14,347 nucleotides of DNA from CAYQZD01 sp964421875 (GCA_964421875.1 CAYQZD010000095.1:1-14347); one strand, 5' to 3'; positions 1 to 7,725 are shown, numbered from the stretch's first letter. The notes: a model not told the origin generated them from the sequence alone. Numbers and translations: made by a program.

Positions 1-294
1 ATTGATGGTGTAGGTCATCCCTCGGGAACTTTTTAACATAGGGGAATGACAGCAGAGTTAATGCTGACTTCATATCGGTAAAGTGTAACACTGAATGTAG
101 TACACTATTAAACATCAAAGCTGAAAGCTATCAACAGTGGACTACCAGTTCGGAAATCTGAGTATTACGAGCGATGGTTTAATTCGCGACATTACAGTGA
201 GCTTTGCGAAGCAATCGGACGATATTATTATGTAATCACCACTTACCGAATGCCGAATGCCGGATGCTGTTTTTTTAACTTACCTGGGTGAATC
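1..294. other. Non-coding region upstream of hprK
   Basis: No convincing gene starts or ends here on either strand. The only sizeable open stretch is plus frame 1 from 112 to the TGA at 289-291, which has no ATG or SD-preceded start and begins right after a TAA at 109. A small inverted repeat (AGTGTA at 82-87, TACACT at 101-106) and a heptamer run (247-267) are visible. The hprK promoter presumably lies here, but I cannot point to clear -35 and -10 boxes. Confidence 0.6.
247..267. repeat. Three-copy heptamer run just upstream of hprK
   Basis: Three in-phase heptamers CGAATGC, CGAATGC and CGGATGC are followed by TG and a T-run. They differ by one base from TGAATGC, a unit of the 31-copy array at 1646-1862, so the two loci look like members of one heptamer family. 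The run ends 27 bases before the hprK start codon. Confidence 0.6.
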
Positions 295-1278
295 ATGCCC
301 TTGGAAAACGACCGCACCCTGACGGTTAAAAAACTCTACAACGACAATAGGTCCAAACTTCACTTAGAACTGTTGAACGGCGCCAAGGGTTTGGACCGGA
401 GAATAACCGAGAAGGATATCCATCGTCCCGGGCTCGCCTTGGCCGGTTTTGTCGAACTATTTACTTACCATCGGGTTCAGGTTCTGGGAAACACAGAGAC
501 CCTCTATCTCAAGAAGCTGAACGCCGCCTCAAAAACTCAAGCGCTGGAGCGCATTTTCCGGTTTGAAATCCCCTGTTTCATCATCACTAACAACAATCTC
601 CTGCCAGAGGATATGCACCGTTTAGCGGAGAAAAAAGAGATCCCCCTGTTTCGAACTCCGCTCTCCACCACAGACCTCACGCATCTGCTCATAGACTACC
701 TCGATGATTGCTTTGCACCGCAAATAACAGTGCACGGTTCCTTAGTCGATGTGTACGGCACCGGGATGCTTTTCACGGGGCGTAGCGGTATTGGTAAAAG
801 CGAAATCGCTTTGGATTTGGTGGAGCGCGGTCACCGTCTGGTCAGTGACGACATCGTGGTTTTGACTCGTAAATCGGAAGGGGTGCTTATGGGTACGGGC
901 AACGAGTTATTGAAGCATCTGATGGAGATTCGAGGTGTGGGTATAATCGACGTCCGCCGTATGTTCGGTATCCGCGCTATCAGGCTGCAAAAGCGGGTGG
1001 AGATGGAGGTTGAGTTGGTGGAATGGGACCGTAATGAAGCTTACGAAAGGCTGGGAGTCGATGAGGAGAAGAAAGAGTATCTGGGATTGGAGATCGACTA
1101 TGTGAAACTCCCCATCTATCCGGGAAAGAACATCACTGTCATTGCCGAGAGCCTTGCGCTCAATCTTCATCTTAAAGTTTACGGATTTCATCCTGCCCGA
1201 GAGTTCAACGACCTGTTGCTGCGCACTATACAGGACCGTCAGAAAATAAGAAAATACCTGGAACGCGATTTGGAATAG
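295..1278 (+). CDS. hprK: HPr kinase/phosphorylase (HprK/P)
   Basis: Bifunctional enzyme that phosphorylates HPr on a regulatory serine with ATP and reverses this by phosphorolysis; cytoplasmic, linking carbon status to PTS activity. The 327 residues match the usual 310-330. An N-terminal domain (about 1-135) precedes the kinase domain. Visible motifs are His147-Gly148, the Walker A loop GRSGIGKS at 162-169, the acidic pair D185-D186 after HRLVS, and the family signature around EIRGVGIIDVRRMFG at 211-225. The ATG at 295 has only a weak SD (GGGTGA). EIIA-Man follows after five bases, an arrangement known in Gram-negative bacteria where HprK regulates the PTS. HPr and EI are absent from the window. 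Identification is secure; the physiological target here is inferred. Confidence 0.96.
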   Translation: MPLENDRTLTVKKLYNDNRSKLHLELLNGAKGLDRRITEKDIHRPGLALAGFVELFTYHRVQVLGNTETLYLKKLNAASKTQALERIFRFEIPCFIITNNNLLPEDMHRLAEKKEIPLFRTPLSTTDLTHLLIDYLDDCFAPQITVHGSLVDVYGTGMLFTGRSGIGKSEIALDLVERGHRLVSDDIVVLTRKSEGVLMGTGNELLKHLMEIRGVGIIDVRRMFGIRAIRLQKRVEMEVELVEWDRNEAYERLGVDEEKKEYLGLEIDYVKLPIYPGKNITVIAESLALNLHLKVYGFHPAREFNDLLLRTIQDRQKIRKYLERDLE

Positions 1279-1283
1279 CGGCG

Positions 1284-1640
1284 ATGGTTCAAATGTTAAT
1301 AATCGGTCACGGGGATTTCGGCCGTTCTCTGCTGGAATCCGCCTTTAATATTGTGGGTACTCAGGAGGGCGCCTCCGCGCTGTCCAACCAGGGGCTAAGT
1401 CTGGAACAGCTTAAACGTAAGGTGGCGGATTTTGTCGCAACCGACCTTCCTACCTTAGTCTTTGTCGATTTCTACGGCTCGACATACACCGCGGCCAAGA
1501 CCGGCGGAGGCGGCGCGCCCATTATCAGTGGAGTCAATCTGCCTATGCTGCTTTCATTTTTCAACAAGCGCAACAATCTCTCTTTCGAAGAATTAGTGAA
1601 AACCGTGGCTGAGGATGGGAAAAGAGGGATCAGGCACTAA
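1284..1640 (+). CDS. PTS EIIA component, mannose/fructose/sorbose family
   Basis: Small cytosolic phosphocarrier that accepts phosphate from HPr-His and passes it to EIIB. The 118-residue protein has the EIIA-Man fold signature: an N-terminal strand LIIGHG followed by DFGRSLLES, with His9 as the expected phosphorylated histidine. Later come a hydrophobic strand ending VFVDFYGST and the glycine-rich loop before ISGVNLPMLLSF (a family position usually read as GGSPxN). It is slightly shorter than the typical 130-140 residues. It starts five bases after hprK, so the two are probably co-transcribed and perhaps translationally coupled. The stop codon lies five bases before the heptamer array. No membrane component is encoded nearby, so a regulatory role is likely, though this is inferred. 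Confidence 0.9.
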   Translation: MVQMLIIGHGDFGRSLLESAFNIVGTQEGASALSNQGLSLEQLKRKVADFVATDLPTLVFVDFYGSTYTAAKTGGGGAPIISGVNLPMLLSFFNKRNNLSFEELVKTVAEDGKRGIRH

Positions 1641-1645
1641 TCTTT

Positions 1646-1862
1646 TGAATACTGAATGATGAATACTGAATACTGAATGCTGAATACTGAATACTGAATT
1701 ATGAATACTGAATACTGAATGATGAATGCTGAATACTGAATGCTGAATGCTGAATACTGAATACTGAATACTGAATACTTAATACTGAATGCTGAATACT
1801 GAATGCTAAATGCTGAATGCTGAATACTGAATGCTGAATACTGAATTATGAATACTGAATGC
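1646..1862. repeat. Heptamer tandem array, 31 copies in perfect register
   Basis: Reading from 1646, the sequence is 31 consecutive 7-base units with no insertion or deletion. I count 16 TGAATAC, 9 TGAATGC, 2 TGAATGA, 2 TGAATTA, one TTAATAC and one TAAATGC. Nearly all variation is confined to the last three bases. Every plus frame meets a TGA about every 21 bases, while the minus strand stays open in all frames, which produces a spurious ORF. The array lies between the stop of EIIA and the start of EIIB, so it is probably transcribed with them. Each TGAATGC unit carries an ATG. The last unit's ATG (1859) is in frame with EIIB. Confidence 0.97.
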
Positions 1863-1882
1863 AGGTTACCGGCTGCCGATTT

Positions 1883-2383
1883 ATGGAACTGTTTTCCGGA
1901 AAACGTCATATAATACCGATGCTGCGTATCGACGATCGTCTGATACACGGTCAAGTTGCCTTTGGATGGGGCCATAGATTAGGACTGCGCCGGCTCATTC
2001 TCGCCAATGACGGCGCGGCGGATGATGAGTCTCTGCGCGAAGTATATCTTTCACTCATCCCCCCCGAAATCGAGGGTTTGGTTCTGTCCTTAGACGAGAC
2101 CATCGAGTACTTCAGGAAGCATCCTGACTGCCGTAAAGTAATGGTGGTGGTCGATTCTCCGAATGATGCGCTGACGCTGGTGCGGGGCGGACTGCGCCTG
2201 GAAAAAGCGGTGATTGGCGGGCTCCATCACCGTAAAGGCTGCCGCGAGATTCTTCCCTATGTTTTCCTGGATGATGAGGACTTTCGGCAACTCAGGGAAT
2301 TGAAGGAGTTAGGGGTGGCGCTGTTCTGCCAAGACCTCCCCACCAGCGCGGCTCGTGAATTGACCATGGGACATTTAACTTAA
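1883..2383 (+). CDS. PTS EIIB component, mannose/fructose/sorbose family
   Basis: Cytosolic phosphotransfer domain that takes phosphate from EIIA. The diagnostic stretch RIDDRLIHGQV lies near the N-terminus, with the phosphorylated His at residue 22 counting from 1883. The rest follows the family: LRRLILANDGAADD, a VMVVVDSP strand, and a C-terminal region ending in LFCQDLP. Three in-frame ATGs are possible. 1859 lies in the heptamer array; 1919 would remove the strand before RIDD; 1883 gives a 166-residue protein of normal length and is preferred, although none has a good SD. EIIC and EIID, the usual membrane partners, are missing, so the protein may receive phosphate for a regulatory purpose or act with a permease encoded elsewhere. 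Confidence 0.88.
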   Translation: MELFSGKRHIIPMLRIDDRLIHGQVAFGWGHRLGLRRLILANDGAADDESLREVYLSLIPPEIEGLVLSLDETIEYFRKHPDCRKVMVVVDSPNDALTLVRGGLRLEKAVIGGLHHRKGCREILPYVFLDDEDFRQLRELKELGVALFCQDLPTSAARELTMGHLT

Positions 2384-2420
2384 TTTTCAAAGCGTATAAA
2401 ACCATATACTTAAAGCACTA

Positions 2421-3302
2421 ATGGAAACCAAATTCGCTCAGACTAAAATCGGAATAATGGTATTGACCGGGCTGGTTATCGTCATCGGCGCCATAATCTG
2501 GGGAAAGAGCATATCCTTTTCCCGGAGCTTTCACAGCTATCGAATCTTATTTCCCAATGTAATCGGATTGGACAAGGGCGCTAATGTATTGGTTAATGGC
2601 GTTCCTCGGGGCCGGGTGAGCGATTTTGAACTTCGTAACGACGGTGTTATAGTCATTGTCAATGTCAAGGAGAATGTGGAGATTTTTTCCGATGCTTACG
2701 CTTTAATCGAAACTCCGAGTTTGATGGAATCCAAAGTGGTGGCGCTGGCGCCCGGAGCATCGGGCCAGCCCTTGAACGGGGAAGGGCTAATCCCCGGCCG
2801 TCCCCAATTCAGCTACAACCAGATGGTTACTACCGCCGCCGACATTGCGGAATCCATTACTTCCACTTTGGATGAAATTCGCGAGACAGCCGCCGCCCTC
2901 AAATCGACGGTGCAAAATCCCGGTCTGGTCGAAATAGTGGATAACCTGAATGCGAGTTCCGGCGAATTACGAGAATTAATCGCTCACAGCCGGCACAGCC
3001 TGGACAGCACGCTTGCCGGAGTGAATAATGTCACCGCCAGCGCGGGGAAACTTATAGACAGTAACCGGGCAAATATCGACACTATTCTCAGCAATTTCAG
3101 CGCTTTTTCCCACCAGATGAGGGGGATAGCCGCGGCGATGGACACCATCGCACAATCTGTCACCAACGAGCAGGGCACACTGGGGAAACTGGCAAAAGAC
3201 GACGAGCTTTATTTGAATCTGCTCAAAACCCTGGACGACCTCGATTCACTTATTATCTACATTCGGGAACAGGGAGTAAAAACCAAATTCAGCCTTTTCT
3301 GA
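2421..3302 (+). CDS. MCE/MlaD-family protein, inner-membrane anchored
   Basis: Predicted periplasmic lipid-binding protein of the MCE (MlaD) family, which works with an ABC transporter to move phospholipids between the membranes. A single N-terminal membrane segment (about residues 11-28) anchors it. The MCE domain follows at about 38-115, with the typical GLDKGANVLVNGVPRGRV and a later strand LMESKVVALAPG. The remainder is a long, polar, probably helical tail (about 135-290). At 293 residues the length is normal for a one-domain MCE protein. The usual permease (mlaE) and ATPase (mlaF) genes are not adjacent. Its TGA overlaps the ATG of the next gene (TGATG), so those two are likely coupled. 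The SD is weak. Family call strong; exact substrate unknown. Confidence 0.9.
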   Translation: METKFAQTKIGIMVLTGLVIVIGAIIWGKSISFSRSFHSYRILFPNVIGLDKGANVLVNGVPRGRVSDFELRNDGVIVIVNVKENVEIFSDAYALIETPSLMESKVVALAPGASGQPLNGEGLIPGRPQFSYNQMVTTAADIAESITSTLDEIRETAAALKSTVQNPGLVEIVDNLNASSGELRELIAHSRHSLDSTLAGVNNVTASAGKLIDSNRANIDTILSNFSAFSHQMRGIAAAMDTIAQSVTNEQGTLGKLAKDDELYLNLLKTLDDLDSLIIYIREQGVKTKFSLF

Positions 3303-3883
3303 TGAATCCTCTATATTTTCAGGGAATCATCCTCGCCGCCGGAGCTTCTTCAAGGATGGGAAGGATAAAATGGAGCCTGGAAATAGCGGGAAAGACTTTC
3401 CTGCGCCATATAGAAGACTGCTATCATCGGGCGGGGGTTAAGGATGTTTTCGCGGTTTTCCGCGAAGGTCAGGCAGCGGAAGGCAGTTTCATCCCGCTGA
3501 TTAATCCCGAACCGGAACGGGGTCAACTCTCTTCGCTGAAAGTAGCTTTGGAAGCTATCCTACCTCAATCTCCTTTCATCATGCAATTGGTCGACCGGCC
3601 CTTAGTCGAATCCGGCACTTTCACCTCAATGATGAAATCTTATGACGGGTCTATCGTTATCCCCACCTTCAAAGGCAGGAAAGGTCATCCGGTGATATTC
3701 CCTCCGCCTCTACGGGAAATCCTGCTGGAAACCGACGATGCGCTTGGTATCAGGAGTGGAATCGAAGCTTGGAAGGGGGAAATCAAGCTGCTTCCGGTCG
3801 ATGATGAGTCTATATTATGGAATATCGATACTCCGGAAGCGTTGGAAAAGTATTCTCGCGCTTATGACTTAAACCTCGGATGA
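3302..3883 (+). CDS. MobA/MocA-like nucleotidyltransferase (NTP_transf_3 type)
   Basis: Nucleotide-sugar-type transferase fold of the MobA/MocA group, which joins CTP or GTP to molybdopterin or related acceptors. Visible motifs are the nucleotide-binding LAAGASSRMG at 11-20 with Lys23, GQLSSLKVAL at 74-83, LVDRPLV at 96-102 where Asp98 takes the metal-binding position, KGHPVIF at 127-133, and the closing NIDTPEALEKY. The 193 residues suit MocA (about 190-200). The start overlaps the MCE gene by one base. No molybdoenzyme, XdhC or cofactor gene lies nearby, so assignment to molybdenum cofactor is not supported by context. Other NTP_transf_3 members act on sugar phosphates, so the acceptor is left open. 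Confidence 0.85.
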   Translation: MNPLYFQGIILAAGASSRMGRIKWSLEIAGKTFLRHIEDCYHRAGVKDVFAVFREGQAAEGSFIPLINPEPERGQLSSLKVALEAILPQSPFIMQLVDRPLVESGTFTSMMKSYDGSIVIPTFKGRKGHPVIFPPPLREILLETDDALGIRSGIEAWKGEIKLLPVDDESILWNIDTPEALEKYSRAYDLNLG

Positions 3884-3926
3884 CACCGACCTAACGATTG
3901 AGCTTGAAACTAGCGCCCGAAAAATT

Positions 3927-3957
3927 TTGGCAGGTTTTTTGCTCCTTTATTTATTAT
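3927..3957 (+). promoter_or_regulatory. Candidate promoter for the first beta-helix gene
   Basis: TTGGCA at 3927-3932 (five of six to TTGACA) is followed after 17 bases by TTTATT (3950-3955), with an overlapping TATTAT at 3952-3957. This would give a leader of about 50 bases before the strong SD AAGGAG at 4002-4007. It lies in the 131-base gap between the nucleotidyltransferase and the secreted protein. FCB bacteria often use different promoter consensus sequences, so this is tentative. Confidence 0.3.
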
Positions 3958-4014
3958 AGAAGTGGATTGGTGAGGATTTCTATATAGTCATTTTCCGCCT
4001 CAAGGAGATGTATT

Positions 4015-5790
4015 ATGCAAAAAATGCGCTATTTCACTCTTGCCGCAGCGCTTTCATCGCTTCTCCTACTGCATCAATCCCGCGCTCAAACCCACATCCA
4101 GGGTATTCAAACCGGCACACTGGGTCCCGGCGCCTACATCGTGGACGGGAACATCGAAGTGCCCTCCGGTTGTCAATTGACGGTGACGCCCGGAACCGAA
4201 TTCCTTCACACCGGTTACTTCAGATGGACAATCCGGGGTGAGATTATCGCGGCGGGAACTGAACAATCACCCATTCGTTTCGACCGGCTCTCCCCCATCG
4301 AGGACCATAAGTGGGGAAGTATTCATTTCCTCGAAGGCTCCTCCACCCAGAGCCTGCTCCAGTATTGTGTACTGGACTATTCTAAAAACATAGAAGGCAT
4401 TTCGTCTTATCGAGACGGAGGCGCTATCCACCTTGAGGGTGTTGGTATAACTATCAGGAACTGCACAATCAGTAATAGTTATACCAGCGGCGAGGGTGGC
4501 GGGATATTCGCACGAGGCGCGGAGAATATGTTGATAGAAGGGTGCCGAATTATCAACTGCCGTTCCGATGTCAATGGCGGAGGGATTTTTATAGGCTGGA
4601 CCGTAACCTGTCAAGTAAAGGAATGTGTTATAGCTTACAATTCTGCCGCACTTGCCGGCGGTGGATTTTACTGCCTCTGGACCAATGTGGAAATTGACCA
4701 TTGTTTAGTGCAATCCAACACATTCTCCACCGAGGGCGGCGGGCTGTATTCCAATAGTTGTTCTCCCCAAATCACAAACAATACTATCGTTATGAACCTG
4801 GCAGCGGGAGCCGGGTCTTATGGAGGAGGACTTTACGCCTATCTGAGTTCCGGATTCATCGGCGGCAACAATATCGTCTATTATAACAATGCGCAGACCG
4901 GTCCCGATATATACGGGTCAATCGTAAACCTAAACTATAACTGTATCTCCACCTTTCTTGCTGGAATCGGGAACATAACCTCCCCTCCGATGTTTGCCGA
5001 TACTGCCAATTTCGACTTCAACCTGTTGAGCGGCTCACCATGCATCGATTCCGGCGACCCTTTGAGCCCGCCGGACCCTGACAGCAGCCGTGCCGATATG
5101 GGAGCTTTCTACTTCGACCATCATCGTTTGTTCATTACGCTGACTCCCGCAAATCCTCCTATAATTATTTCCTCGAACGGCGGGAGTTTCACTTATGATG
5201 TGGAACTGTTGAATAATACTCCCCGCAATATTCTCTGCGACGTATGGAATTATGTGAGAATGCCCAACGGTCAGCTTTATAGGTTGGGATTGCGGGAGAA
5301 TATAGTGCTCACTGCCTGGTCCGGAATCACCCGGACTTTACATCAGGATGTGCCGGGGACCGCGCCGCCGGGAGAGTATAACCTAATAGCCAGCGCGGGA
5401 GATTTTGGTGTCAACGCAGCCGCTTCCGACAGTTTCATTATCTCCAAGCTATGGGAAATCGATAATTCAGATATTATTTCAGGCTGGGACAAAGAGCGAT
5501 TATGTGAGAAGTCTGAATGTGGAGATATAAAAGACATAAGAGACATCATATTATCACCAAATCCCTTCAATGCCGTGGTTACAATCAGTATGATACTTAA
5601 TACTGCCAAAGAAGTCGAGTTATTGGTGTATGATATAGGCGGAAAAGTTATTGCGACACGCCGGTTGGGGTATTGCTCAGGAAGCCACACATTTAGCTTC
5701 GACGGTAGGGAACTTTCCAGCGGGATTTACTTTATCCGGATAACAGCCGGGAATTCTTTTAAAGTCAGCAAGGCAATACTGTTGAAATAA
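4015..5790 (+). CDS. Secreted right-handed beta-helix protein with type IX sorting domain
   Basis: 591-residue exported protein. A signal peptide (about 1-24, cut after SRA) precedes an N-terminal cap (about 30-95, with LGPGAYIVDG and an HKWG motif). Next come parallel beta-helix coils (about 100-330) rich in repeated CxIxxN and GGGIF/GGGLY turns. A SPCIDSGDP...DMGAFYF segment (about 340-368) closes the helix. An Ig-like region (about 370-480) and a C-terminal domain starting at PNPFN and ending GIYFIRIT...KAILLK match the Por/T9SS type A sorting signal. Such helices are often polysaccharide-binding or lyase-like, but no catalytic residues are identifiable, so function is unknown. The start is supported by AAGGAG seven bases upstream. 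It is a tandem paralog of the next gene, and its linker before PNPFN is more charged than its copy's. Confidence 0.88.
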   Translation: MQKMRYFTLAAALSSLLLLHQSRAQTHIQGIQTGTLGPGAYIVDGNIEVPSGCQLTVTPGTEFLHTGYFRWTIRGEIIAAGTEQSPIRFDRLSPIEDHKWGSIHFLEGSSTQSLLQYCVLDYSKNIEGISSYRDGGAIHLEGVGITIRNCTISNSYTSGEGGGIFARGAENMLIEGCRIINCRSDVNGGGIFIGWTVTCQVKECVIAYNSAALAGGGFYCLWTNVEIDHCLVQSNTFSTEGGGLYSNSCSPQITNNTIVMNLAAGAGSYGGGLYAYLSSGFIGGNNIVYYNNAQTGPDIYGSIVNLNYNCISTFLAGIGNITSPPMFADTANFDFNLLSGSPCIDSGDPLSPPDPDSSRADMGAFYFDHHRLFITLTPANPPIIISSNGGSFTYDVELLNNTPRNILCDVWNYVRMPNGQLYRLGLRENIVLTAWSGITRTLHQDVPGTAPPGEYNLIASAGDFGVNAAASDSFIISKLWEIDNSDIISGWDKERLCEKSECGDIKDIRDIILSPNPFNAVVTISMILNTAKEVELLVYDIGGKVIATRRLGYCSGSHTFSFDGRELSSGIYFIRITAGNSFKVSKAILLK

Positions 5791-5824
5791 ACGGAAGAAC
5801 AAATTGTTTAATATTTGACAATAG

Positions 5825-5854
5825 TTGCATTTTAGCGAGAAAATCATTACTTTG
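5825..5854 (+). promoter_or_regulatory. Candidate Bacteroidetes-type promoter for the second beta-helix gene
   Basis: TTG at 5825-5827 and TTACTTTG at 5847-5854 are separated by 19 bases. This resembles the Bacteroidetes pattern TTG-N19-TAnnTTTG with one mismatch in the -7 box. A TTGACA at 5815-5820 also exists but has no matching -10 at 16-18 bases. The gap 5791-5904 has no obvious terminator for the upstream gene, so the two paralogs may also be co-transcribed. Confidence 0.3.
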
Positions 5855-5904
5855 CAGTATGCTTTTAGCTAAGAATCTGTCATCAGCCAGCTAAGGAGAA
5901 TGTT

Positions 5905-7698
5905 ATGCTATATTTATATAGGATACTGCTGGTCGGACTCGCTCTCGCGTTGTTCCTACCTTCGACTGTTAGAGCTCAGCAGACCGTGCACGGGACTCTC
6001 AGCGGTTCGCTGGGTCCGGGGACTTACATTGTGGACGGCGATATTCAGGTCCTGGCAGGGCAGTCCCTCAACATAAATCCCGGAACCACTTTCCTCCATT
6101 CCGGGCATTACACCTGGACTATCAACGGAGAATTCAGCGCAATAGGTAGTGAGAGCCAGGCGATTCGTTTCATCCGCCAGTTCCCTTACGAAGCGCACAA
6201 ATGGGGCGGTATCCGTTTTCAACCCTATTCTACAAGTCAGGGCTTGGAATGGTGTGAGATGGATTACTGTAAGAATTACGCCTATCCCAATACTTATGGC
6301 GGCGCAGTTTATACATACCTCGTAAACAATATCAGTATCAGAAACTGCACATTTACCAACGGCCAGGCTTATAGCGGTGGCGCCATTTACTGCTATTATT
6401 CTAATATGATCATCATTGACAACTGCACTATCGCCTACAATACCGCCAGCAACGGAGGCGGCATATTTTTTAACCAATGCAACGATGCGGTAATAACTAA
6501 CTGTCTGATAGTGGGAAACTCCTCCACCAACACTTGAGGCTCCTGCGGAGGCGGCGGGATCCGCTGCGAAATGGCCGATGCGACCATTGAACATAACATC
6601 GTTTATGATAACACCGCAGCCTATCGGGGCGCGGGAGTTTTTGCATATTATTCTACACCTAACCTCAATAACAACACTATAGTCCTGAACCGTTCCACAT
6701 ACACCAGCAGTAACTCGCGCGGAGCGGGAATTTATGTTTATTCCGGCGCTTCAGTGATAGGTCACAACAATATCCTGTATTTCAACACAGCCGTCAGCGA
6801 CCCGGAATACTATGGCACGGTCAATTTAACCTATAGTTGTGTCTCCACCGGGATGAACGGAACCGGGAACATCACCGGCAATCCAATGTTCGCCGATACT
6901 GCCAACGCTGATTTCCATCTGACGCAAACTTCCCCCTGCATCGACACCGGAGATCCCGGCAGTCCCTTGGACCCGGACAGCACCAGAGCTGATATGGGAG
7001 CGCTCTATTTCAACCAGAGCAGCGGGGGTTTGTCCGTAACTTTGACTCCTCACAACCCCCCGGTTCAAATACCTGCCGCAGGCGGCGGCTTGACCTTCGA
7101 CGCCGCCATTCAGAATACTTCCGGGAGCGCGGTCACAGTCGATGCCTGGACTGAAGTAGTGCTACCTTCCGGGAATACTTACGGACCCCTAATTCTACGC
7201 AACGGTCTTAGTATTCCCAATGGCGCCACGGTGATGCGGACTGTTTCCCAGTCTATCCCCGGCACTGCGCCTGCGGGGAACTATTCCTATGTAGGGAAAA
7301 TCGGGATCTATCCCGGCAGGGTCGAAGCTCAGGATGAATTCCCCTTCGTCAAGTTCCCCGGCGAGGGATTACCCTCACGCTATGATAATTGGACCGTTAC
7401 CGGCTGGGACGAGGGAGGGGAAGTTCTGTCCCCGGATAAATTCATAACAGTATCAGCCTATCCCAATCCCTTCAACCAGCATTCGCTGGTCTCCCTCAAT
7501 GTAAAGAGAGAAGGGTATGTGGAATTGGCGGTGTATGACATCTCCGGCAGGGAGGTAGCCCAATTGGCGGAAGGATGGCATTCGGCGGGAATCCACCAAT
7601 TCACCTGGAATGCGGCTGGACTTTCCAGCGGCGTGTATTTCATCCGCGCCGATATTGGCGGTGAAACGGCTGCCTGTAAGGCGCTGCTGATTAAATAG
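5905..7698 (+). pseudogene. Second secreted beta-helix protein, interrupted by an in-frame TGA
   Basis: One continuous reading frame from a well-placed start (AAGGAG at 5893-5898) to TAG at 7696-7698, broken only by TGA at 6535-6537 (codon 211 of 598). It is a paralog of the upstream gene with the same order: signal peptide (cut after VRA), LGPGTYIVDG cap, HKWGGI, beta-helix coils, SPCIDTGDP...DMGALYF, Ig-like domain, then PNPFN...GVYFIRA...ALLIK. Both halves keep good coding character and the frame does not shift, so the break is recent, a sequencing error, or recoding. TGA is a normal stop for neighbours (3302, 3883), so genome-wide reassignment is unlikely. A restart at ATG 6571 would lack a signal peptide and has GGAGG 19 bases upstream, too far to serve as an SD. 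Confidence 0.8.
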
Positions 7699-7725
7699 TA
7701 TCCATAACAGACTGATGATTTCGTG

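Noticed and set aside
1646..1862. CRISPR-like repeat array
   Set aside because: The units are 7 bases and directly adjacent, with no unique spacers and no cas genes nearby.
1637..1975. 112-residue minus-strand frame with repeats such as QYSAFSI
   Set aside because: It is the reverse reading of the heptamer array, which lacks stops on that strand in all three frames. The repeat unit, not protein coding, explains it.
3911..3945. Terminator after the nucleotidyltransferase (GCC...GGC then a T-run)
   Set aside because: The stem would be only three base pairs plus a tight A/T hairpin, too weak to call.
5956..6594. 212-residue minus-strand frame opposite the second beta-helix gene
   Set aside because: The plus strand has a signal peptide, SD and clear paralogy to the neighbouring gene; the opposite frame is a shadow.
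6571..7698. Separate gene starting at ATG 6571
   Set aside because: It is in the same frame as the upstream part, begins mid-helix, lacks a signal peptide, and GGAGG is 19 bases away. It is the second half of one interrupted gene.
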